A stretch of 51,257 nt of DNA from Gammaproteobacteria bacterium. Lineage in GTDB: Bacteria > Pseudomonadota > Gammaproteobacteria > Pseudomonadales > Pseudohongiellaceae. The DNA is taken from positions 1-51,257 of the forward strand of contig JAPPOG010000017.1 in assembly GCA_028818225.1 (NCBI GenBank), given 5' to 3'. The notes beneath the pieces are model-generated. The model ran no database searches. It worked only from the letters and a program-made list of their open reading frames with translations, and had not been told where the DNA came from. Below are positions 22,183 through 28,337 of this stretch, piece by piece. The translations under genes and the position numbers were made by a program. Numbering within the stretch: position 1 is the stretch's first letter; the number at the start of each line of letters is the position of its first letter.

Positions 22183-23550
22183 CTACCGCAGAGTGTTAAT
22201 GTACGCTGCGACGTCGTTAATTTCGTCAATATCTGACATGGCAGTTGCCATGGAAACCATTTGCTCACCGTAGTGATCGTTTGGATGGAGTCCGCGAATG
22301 CCCGCACCAAAATTGCTAATCTGCGTGACAAAATACCAATCACTCATGCCTGCCAGGCCCGGAGCATCGGTATACCAGCTGCCACTGCCGTCATCCAGGT
22401 GACAGGCGGCGCAGTTCTTTGCGTAGATATTCCTGCCATTATCGATATCACCCGCAATGGTTGGCTCTGCTGGTGTATCTGGCAAGGACTCGATATAAGC
22501 TGCGATGTTACGGATTGCGGCATCGTCTGCCAGTGTCATCGACATTGACACCATTTGCGCGCCAAGGGTGTCGCCTTCTCCACCGCGCACACCGGTCTGG
22601 AAGTATTTAAGTTGTCTCGCGGTGTACCACGCTTCCTGACCAGCCAGTTTGGGACTATTCAGCGCCTGGTTGCCTTCGCCCTGGGCGCCATGACAAGTGG
22701 CACAGATGGCATAGGATGCCTGCCCTGCAGCGAGGTCGGGTGCTGGAATTGCCTGGGTTTCGGCAAAGGTTGGTTGCGCTGCTAACCAGGCATCGAATTC
22801 TTCCTGGGACTCAACAGTAACGGAACCGCGCATGATGAAGTGGCCGATGCCGCACAGTTCTTCACACAGGATGTCATAGGTACCTTCTACCGTGGGATCG
22901 AACCAGAGATAGGAAACCAGGCCAGGCACCAGATCCATCTTCACCCGGAATTGGGTAACGGTGTAATTGTGCAAGACATCATGGGAGCGAAGCAGTGCAT
23001 GAGCCGGCTGGTTAACCGGTAAATGCATATTGGGTTCGTTGACCACCACGTCATCCTGACCTCGCGGATCTTCGGGATTGATGCCGAATGGATTAGTTGG
23101 CGTTACGTTGCCGACGTCAGCCGCCCCCAGTACGCCATCTTCACCCGGGTAGCGGAATTGCCATTGCCACTGCGAAGCAAGCACCTCGTAACGGTGGGCT
23201 TCCTCTGGCACCGTCACAAACTGGGCCCAAACAAAGAGACCGGGAGCCAGCATGGCGATAACGCCAACGGTGGTGAAAATCGTTAAACCAATCTCAAGCT
23301 TGTGGTTTTCCGGCTCGTAAACGGCCTTATGCCCGTCTTTCTGGCGGAACTTGTAAACACACCAGGCCATAAAAAGATTTACCACGATGAAGACGAATCC
23401 AGTAACCCAGAAAGTCACGTTAATGGTGAAATCGATAGATCCCCAGTCTGCAGCCAGATCAGTGAAGTACCAAGGGCCTCCATAAAGTTGCATAAAATGG
23501 AAGACAATTGAACCGACTACCAGGAGAACAACAACGACCGCTAAAGCCAT
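22183..23550 (-). CDS. ctaC: Cytochrome c oxidase subunit II with two fused cytochrome c domains
   Basis: Electron-entry subunit of the oxidase, 455 residues. Two N-terminal helices (about residues 3-22 and 44-66, plus a hydrophobic stretch near 92-110) precede a cupredoxin domain with the CuA site: His in LRSHDVLHNY, then CEELCGIGHFIM (Cys229 and Cys233). After a linker come two cytochrome c domains, CATCH at residues 283-287 with QMVSMSMTLAD as Met region, and CAACH at 380-384 with QMVSMATAMSD. The tandem tail resembles a cytochrome c4, so this is a caa3/ccaa3-type oxidase expected to accept electrons through its own hemes. It starts the reverse operon; the large upstream gap separates it from ctaB. 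AAGGAA precedes the ATG. Confidence 0.94.
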   Translation of the reverse strand: MALAVVVVLLVVGSIVFHFMQLYGGPWYFTDLAADWGSIDFTINVTFWVTGFVFIVVNLFMAWCVYKFRQKDGHKAVYEPENHKLEIGLTIFTTVGVIAMLAPGLFVWAQFVTVPEEAHRYEVLASQWQWQFRYPGEDGVLGAADVGNVTPTNPFGINPEDPRGQDDVVVNEPNMHLPVNQPAHALLRSHDVLHNYTVTQFRVKMDLVPGLVSYLWFDPTVEGTYDILCEELCGIGHFIMRGSVTVESQEEFDAWLAAQPTFAETQAIPAPDLAAGQASYAICATCHGAQGEGNQALNSPKLAGQEAWYTARQLKYFQTGVRGGEGDTLGAQMVSMSMTLADDAAIRNIAAYIESLPDTPAEPTIAGDIDNGRNIYAKNCAACHLDDGSGSWYTDAPGLAGMSDWYFVTQISNFGAGIRGLHPNDHYGEQMVSMATAMSDIDEINDVAAYINTLR

Positions 23551-24133
23551 ATACCAGTATTCCTTTTAAAATTACAAACATGTTCCAGTGGCCACGAAAA
23601 CGGTCAAGTTTTTGGGCCCTGCTGGAAAGATTAGTTTTGTTTTGCTCATTTCGTTCCAGGGATCTAGTTTTTGTGCTGATTCATGCCGCAATTTGGTCTT
23701 TGAGTTAACTCTAAGAATCACTCAGCTTGAAAGCTTGTTCTAGTTAATTCCCTAGTAATTGTTTAAATCTGGATGGGGCTGTTACGCCTCCCCAAGTATT
23801 TGAATTTAACTCAAATATTCAGGGATATTTCGCACACCTCACGCGCATCGGCATCCTATAAAAAAACCCTTGCTACCGCAAGCTATTATAGTGCAGAAAC
23901 CCTGAGTTTCCTGCGTTAAATTAAGCATTTTTGACATTATATTGTCCGGATAAAACTCGTGCTGGAAAGCTGATCTAAAAATCCTAAAAATTTACTGCCG
24001 AATATCGACAGCTTTGGTTGAGATTCCACACAAAAAATGTTCGAATACCCGCGCTCGAAATTGGGTCCGCGATTGAACGGGATTTCTGTCGTATACTCTC
24101 AGGGCAACTCTCCAGAGGCTTTGACTAAAACCT
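23551..24133. promoter_or_regulatory. 583-base divergent intergenic region between ctaC and ctaB
   Basis: AT-rich region with no convincing coding frame; it must carry the promoters of the oxidase operon (reverse) and ctaB-sco (forward). Seen in it: a perfect 7-base inverted repeat TATTTGA-N7-TCAAATA at 23797-23817, two reverse-strand TATAAT hexamers (23890-23885 and 23941-23936), a forward TTGACA at 23931-23936 without a good partner at 17 bases, and a short reverse-strand hairpin (CTTGC-GGTA-GCAAG) followed by a T-run near 23883-23861. None can be assigned with confidence. Confidence 0.5.
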
Positions 24134-25018
24134 GTGAACGAACTGACTTCAAATACAGCTGCCAGTTGGCGCGATTATTACGAAATGTGTAAACCGCGCG
24201 TCGTGATGTTGATGATTTTGACATCGCTGGTTGGTATGTTCCTGGCCGTACCTGGCATGGTGCCGCTGGAGATTCTGCTGTTAGGCAATCTTGGTATAGC
24301 GCTGGTGGCAGCATCCGGTGCCGTGGTCAATCATTTAATCGATCGCAAGATCGATATCATGATGAAGCGCACGCACAACCGTCCGCTACCCCAGGGGCGG
24401 GTGGACCCGAAGCAGACAATCGTCTTCGCCATCAGTATTGGCGTGATCGGCATGGCGATTCTGCTGTTTTGGGTGAATCCATTATGCGCCTGGCTGACAC
24501 TGGCGTCTTTCGTTGGCTATGCCTTCATTTACACCGGTTACCTGAAACACGCTACGCCACAGAATATTGTGATTGGCGGGCTCTCCGGCGCGATGCCCCC
24601 ATTACTGGGCTGGTCAGCCGTGACCGGCAGTATCGAGCCGGATGCGTTAATTCTGGTCTTAATTATCTTTGCCTGGACACCGCCCCACTTCTGGGCCTTG
24701 GCCATTCACCGTAAAGATGAATACGCCAAGAGTGGTGTACCGATGCTGCCGGTAACCCATGGCGAGTATGTCACCAAAGTCCATATCATTGTTTACACAG
24801 CAATCCTGGTACTGGTGAGTGTCTTCCCTTACTTCTCTGGCATGAGTGGCTTGTTGTATCTGTTAGCGGCAATAGCACTTGGTGCCGGCTTCCTGGTCTG
24901 GTCCGCGCTGCTTATGTTCAAGCCCAAAGCAAGCACTGCCATGGACACCTTTAAATATTCCATCGTTTACCTGGCGCTGCTTTTCGTTGCCCTGATGGTG
25001 GATCATTACCTGTTCTGA
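24134..25018 (+). CDS. ctaB: Protoheme IX farnesyltransferase (heme O synthase)
   Basis: Membrane UbiA-family prenyltransferase that adds farnesyl to heme B, giving heme O, the precursor of heme A for the adjacent oxidase. The 294-residue protein has about nine hydrophobic helices and both Asp-rich motifs: NHLIDRKIDIMMKRTHNRPL and the YxxxK-like HRKDEYAKSGVPMLPV region. The start is GTG at 24134. Heme A synthase (ctaA) is not in the window. The gene is divergent from the oxidase operon and 35 bases upstream of the Sco gene. Name cyoE is used for the same protein in bo3 clusters. Confidence 0.95.
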   Translation: MNELTSNTAASWRDYYEMCKPRVVMLMILTSLVGMFLAVPGMVPLEILLLGNLGIALVAASGAVVNHLIDRKIDIMMKRTHNRPLPQGRVDPKQTIVFAISIGVIGMAILLFWVNPLCAWLTLASFVGYAFIYTGYLKHATPQNIVIGGLSGAMPPLLGWSAVTGSIEPDALILVLIIFAWTPPHFWALAIHRKDEYAKSGVPMLPVTHGEYVTKVHIIVYTAILVLVSVFPYFSGMSGLLYLLAAIALGAGFLVWSALLMFKPKASTAMDTFKYSIVYLALLFVALMVDHYLF

Positions 25019-25053
25019 TTTTCCGCTCCTGGAATTCGCGGAACGAGAGAATC

Positions 25054-25737
25054 GTGCAACTTTCACCCTCCACAAAATTAGGCCTCATTGCGTTTCTGCT
25101 AGTCGATATTGCGCTGGCGGTTATCCTGGTTTCTCTATTTATGGTGCGCGCTGAACGGGAACTGCAAACTGAGTTGCGCGAAATAGGTGCGACAATCTAC
25201 GAAGAACCCTTTGAGCTCTCCAACATTAATTTACTCGACCAAAATGGAAATAGATTTTCCAACGAGGCTTTTCTTGGTAACTGGAACCTGGTGTTCTTCG
25301 GATTTACGTCATGCCCGGATATTTGCCCGTTAACCATGGCCGAACTCGATCGCTTTGCAACTAACTGGCTTGAGAGTAATAGCGGGGCATTGCCAAGAAT
25401 TATTTTGGCAACGGTCGATCCCGAGACAGATACTCCACAAAAAATGAATGAATACCTCAGTGATTTCAATCCGGATTTTATTGGGCTGACAGGCGAACGC
25501 AATGCCCTCGCAGTTTTTGCCGATGAGCTTTTTGTTGCCTTCGGCGAACCGGCAGCGGTCGGAGCTCAGCCTTCAGGCCATAACACGCACAATAACCGAC
25601 TTAATCCCGGTGACTTTGTTATCGACCACAGCAGTCATATCTCTGTTATAGATCCTGATGGAAATCTCTTTGCCGTGCTGAGACCTCCCCATAGAGCAAG
25701 AGATATCGCCGAAGCATTTACGCTTATAGCTAATTAG
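25054..25737 (+). CDS. SCO1/SenC family copper chaperone
   Basis: Membrane-anchored thioredoxin-fold protein that delivers or reduces copper at the CuA site of oxidase subunit II. The 227-residue product has one N-terminal helix (about residues 9-30) and a periplasmic domain with the copper motif FFGFTSCPDICPLTMAEL (C-x3-C) and the distal His in FVIDHSSHISVID. An unusual histidine- and asparagine-containing loop (SGHNTHNNRL) precedes that His. Start is GTG at 25054. It follows ctaB by 35 bases; the stop lies two bases from the end of convergent znuB. Placement with the oxidase genes supports a role in CuA assembly. Confidence 0.93.
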   Translation: MQLSPSTKLGLIAFLLVDIALAVILVSLFMVRAERELQTELREIGATIYEEPFELSNINLLDQNGNRFSNEAFLGNWNLVFFGFTSCPDICPLTMAELDRFATNWLESNSGALPRIILATVDPETDTPQKMNEYLSDFNPDFIGLTGERNALAVFADELFVAFGEPAAVGAQPSGHNTHNNRLNPGDFVIDHSSHISVIDPDGNLFAVLRPPHRARDIAEAFTLIAN

Positions 25738-25739
25738 CT

Positions 25740-26561
25740 TTACGAATTAGATTGTTGAACAGTCGGTAAGAAATTAACAATAAGAAAGATCAGTGCGGCA
25801 ATTACTACGATTGTGGGCCCGACTGGTGTGTCAAAGTAGAAAGCAGAAAACAAACCCAACAGGATTGAAATTGCACCGATGAGACTTGCAAGAAACGCCA
25901 TTTTTTCCGGGCTTTCTGCAAATTTGCGAGCCGCTGCAGGGGGAATAATCAATAGTGAAGTGATCAGCAAAATCCCAACTATTTTCATTGAGACGGCAAT
26001 GGTCAATGCAATCAAAAGTACGAGGTACAGATTGCAGCGACTTACATCTATCCCTTCTATTTGCGCGAGTTCTGCATGCACGGTTGCAGACAAAAAGTCA
26101 TTCCAGAACCGGTAAAGCACAATTGCAACCAGTGCGACTATAACTACTACCCACAGCAAATCAGTCGAGTTAATGGTTAATAAGGCGCCGAATAAATAGG
26201 CCTCCAAATTCACTCGAACTGATTCGGTAAGCGCAAGTAATACCACGCCAACTGCCAGCGTGCTGTGCGCCAATATTCCTAACAATGTATCTGTCGATAC
26301 GTTTGGATTCTTGTCCAGGTAAACCAACAGCGCACCAATCAGTAAGCAACTAATAATAATGCTTAATTGCGGATTGCCACCGGTAATAAGCCCAATAGCG
26401 ATACCAAGTAATGCAGAATGTGCCAGTGTATCGCCAAAGTAAGACATGCGGCGCCATACAATAAAAGATCCCAATGGGCCTACCACGACTGACAGGCTGA
26501 TTCCTGCAATAAGCGCATAGAGAAAGAAATCCGCTGTTAGTAAATCAGTTAATGAAATCAT
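25740..26561 (-). CDS. znuB: Zinc ABC transporter, membrane permease
   Basis: ABC-3 family permease of the high-affinity zinc importer ZnuABC. The 273-residue protein has eight or more hydrophobic helices, WRRMSYFGDTLAHSALLGIA near the start (the characteristic ABC-3 block), and LLITSLLIIPPAAARKFAES, the predicted coupling region with the ATPase. Its ATG overlaps the znuC stop by four bases, indicating translational coupling. The operon is divergent from znuA. Manganese permeases share this fold, but the zur-type site and ZnuA features favour zinc. Confidence 0.93.
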   Translation of the reverse strand: MISLTDLLTADFFLYALIAGISLSVVVGPLGSFIVWRRMSYFGDTLAHSALLGIAIGLITGGNPQLSIIISCLLIGALLVYLDKNPNVSTDTLLGILAHSTLAVGVVLLALTESVRVNLEAYLFGALLTINSTDLLWVVVIVALVAIVLYRFWNDFLSATVHAELAQIEGIDVSRCNLYLVLLIALTIAVSMKIVGILLITSLLIIPPAAARKFAESPEKMAFLASLIGAISILLGLFSAFYFDTPVGPTIVVIAALIFLIVNFLPTVQQSNS

Positions 26562-27325
26562 TGGTCGGTCGCTTTCACATCACCAGCAATATCATGCTCA
26601 TGATTATGGTGGTGAGTGTACACAGCAAGATTGGTGGAGACCTTGGCGCCAAAGAGTTCGACGAATGCAGGATCAGCACTTACCTGGTCCGGCTTGCCAT
26701 GACAACAAACATGATGGTTCAAACAGACGACCTCATCAGTGGAGGACATAACCAGGTGCAAGTCATGTGAAATCATTAATACGCTGCAATGCTTGTCGTG
26801 GCGAATCTTGCTAATCAATTCATAAAGCTCCGCCTGGCCGGCGATATCAACACCCTGCGCCGGTTCATCAAGGATTAAAAGATGAGGATTGCGCAATAAG
26901 GCCCTTGCCAGTAAGACCCGTTGCAGCTCACCCCCTGAAATCCCATTCAATTGCTGCTGCGCCAGTTCGCTTATATCTAATTGCGCCAGTGCATCATTGA
27001 TACTTTTTGTCGAATTTGGCTCGGCCAGGCGCAGGAATCGTTGCACTGTGATCGGCAGGGTAGATTCAACAAACAGGCGCTGGGGCATATAGCCTATGCG
27101 CAAGTCTGGTCGCAAATAGACCGATCCCGCATCGGGTTTCAGCAGGCCCAGCAAGACTCTGACCAGCGTTGTTTTTCCTGCGCCGTTGGGACCAATCAGG
27201 GTGACGATTTGACCTTCTTCAATCGTCAGGTCTATGCCTTGCAAAATGTGGCGAGAGGCTAAGGACTTGTCTATGCCATTGGCAGATAGCAGGATTTTTG
27301 CGTTGAAATCTGGGGAAGCGTCCAT
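26558..27325 (-). CDS. znuC: Zinc ABC transporter, ATPase
   Basis: ATP-hydrolysing subunit of the zinc importer. Motifs: Walker A LIGPNGAGKTT, signature ISGGELQRVLLARAL, Walker B HLLILDEPAQGVD and the H-loop LMISHDLHLV. The C-terminal extension is rich in histidine (YTHHHNHEHD), as often found in ZnuC and perhaps sensing zinc. I chose ATG 27325 because the sequence MDASPDFNAKIL matches the family's short lead into the first strand. A longer frame from TTG 27373 has no ribosome site and begins only 25 bases from the Zur-box candidate. Length from this start is 255 residues. Confidence 0.92.
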   Translation of the reverse strand: MDASPDFNAKILLSANGIDKSLASRHILQGIDLTIEEGQIVTLIGPNGAGKTTLVRVLLGLLKPDAGSVYLRPDLRIGYMPQRLFVESTLPITVQRFLRLAEPNSTKSINDALAQLDISELAQQQLNGISGGELQRVLLARALLRNPHLLILDEPAQGVDIAGQAELYELISKIRHDKHCSVLMISHDLHLVMSSTDEVVCLNHHVCCHGKPDQVSADPAFVELFGAKVSTNLAVYTHHHNHEHDIAGDVKATDQ

Positions 27326-27397
27326 AGACTCATTTATCGTGTAATTGCCGAACTGCCAATACTGGGCAAACAATGTGCGGTATCTGCCATCAGATCA

Positions 27398-27414
27398 ATG
27401 GTATATGATAACAC
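27398..27414. promoter_or_regulatory. Candidate Zur operator between znuC and znuA
   Basis: The 17-base stretch ATGGTATATGATAACAC agrees with 13 of 16 defined positions of the gammaproteobacterial Zur-box core ATGTTATANTATAACAT, recalled from memory. It is nearly palindromic (GGTAT-ATG-ATAAC) and lies midway between the divergent znuC and znuA starts, where zinc-loaded Zur would repress both. Confidence 0.7.
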
Positions 27415-27445
27415 CGTTGTAACAATCCATTCTCACCTCTGTGCC

Positions 27446-28321
27446 ATGATCGTTTCCAGGCTGACTTTTAAAATACTTTTGCTTTGTCTTGGTTTAAGCA
27501 TTTCTTCCACTAGCTATGCCGAGGTCAGCGTCGCGACATCTATTCGCCCTCTCGCCTTGATTGCACAGGCCATTGTTGAAGATCGTGGCAAAGTTAGTTC
27601 GGTGATTGGCATGCAGGATTCGCCCCATCATTATTCGTTATCACCAGGCGATCGGCTGAGCCTGGAGAGCGCAGATATATTGCTATGGGTAAGTCCGGAA
27701 TTTGAAGTTCAATTAGCCGATGTATTTGATTCTTTGTCAATTGAGAAGCCTGTAGTAACAGCAACCGCAATAGCTGATATTTCTCTATTGAGGTTTGATA
27801 CTGCTGAACTGGACCCCCATGTCTGGCTGAGTGCTACCAATGGTATTGCAATCGCAAAGGAACTAACCAGGCAATTGCAAGCTATCGACACCGATAATTA
27901 TGATAGCTATCAAAATGCACTGGCTCGATTCGAAGCAAAAGTTACTACTACCAAGCTGTTAAGCGCGCGCGAACTTGGTGCGCTGGAGAACGAAAATTAC
28001 GTGATATTTCACAACGCCTATCAATATTTTGAGCGCGAATTCGGAATGGCCAGCGGTTTGGTTTTGCTGCGTAACGCGGAAGTTCAGCCGAGTATGCGGG
28101 AATTGCTCGCCTTCAGACGGGAGTTGGATGGGCTCGCAGCGGTTTGTATCTTACTGGAACCCGATAGTAATCTGGAATTGGTTGATACCGCTTTACAAGG
28201 CCGCGAGTTGAAAAAGGAAACGGTTGACTTGTTAGGCTTTGCTATCGAGGATGGTCCTGAAAGCTATCCACAATTGTTATCCAGCATCGCTGACTCCTTT
28301 AAGACCTGTTTAAGCGATTAA
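27446..28321 (+). CDS. znuA: Zinc ABC transporter, periplasmic zinc-binding protein
   Basis: Captures zinc in the periplasm and passes it to ZnuB. From ATG 27446 the product has 291 residues with a typical signal peptide (core FKILLLCLGLSISSTSYA, then mature EVSVATSIRPLALI). The three expected zinc-ligand histidines are seen in DSPHHYSLSP, LDPHVWLS and IFHNAYQYFE. The histidine-rich loop common in enterobacterial ZnuA is missing. An upstream in-frame ATG at 27398 was rejected because it lies inside the Zur-box candidate and would bury the signal peptide. The gene is followed by polA after 16 bases. Confidence 0.92.
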   Translation: MIVSRLTFKILLLCLGLSISSTSYAEVSVATSIRPLALIAQAIVEDRGKVSSVIGMQDSPHHYSLSPGDRLSLESADILLWVSPEFEVQLADVFDSLSIEKPVVTATAIADISLLRFDTAELDPHVWLSATNGIAIAKELTRQLQAIDTDNYDSYQNALARFEAKVTTTKLLSARELGALENENYVIFHNAYQYFEREFGMASGLVLLRNAEVQPSMRELLAFRRELDGLAAVCILLEPDSNLELVDTALQGRELKKETVDLLGFAIEDGPESYPQLLSSIADSFKTCLSD

Positions 28322-28337
28322 TTTCAGGGCGAAGAAC

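Noticed and set aside
23797..23817. FNR box upstream of the oxidase operon
   Set aside because: The half-sites TTGA and TCAA are separated by seven bases; the FNR consensus requires six.
24073..24097. TTGAAC/TATACT promoter for ctaB
   Set aside because: The spacer is only 13 bases, too short for a sigma-70 promoter.
27398..27446. Upstream ATG of znuA at 27398
   Set aside because: It falls in the Zur-box candidate and adds 16 residues before a normal signal peptide.
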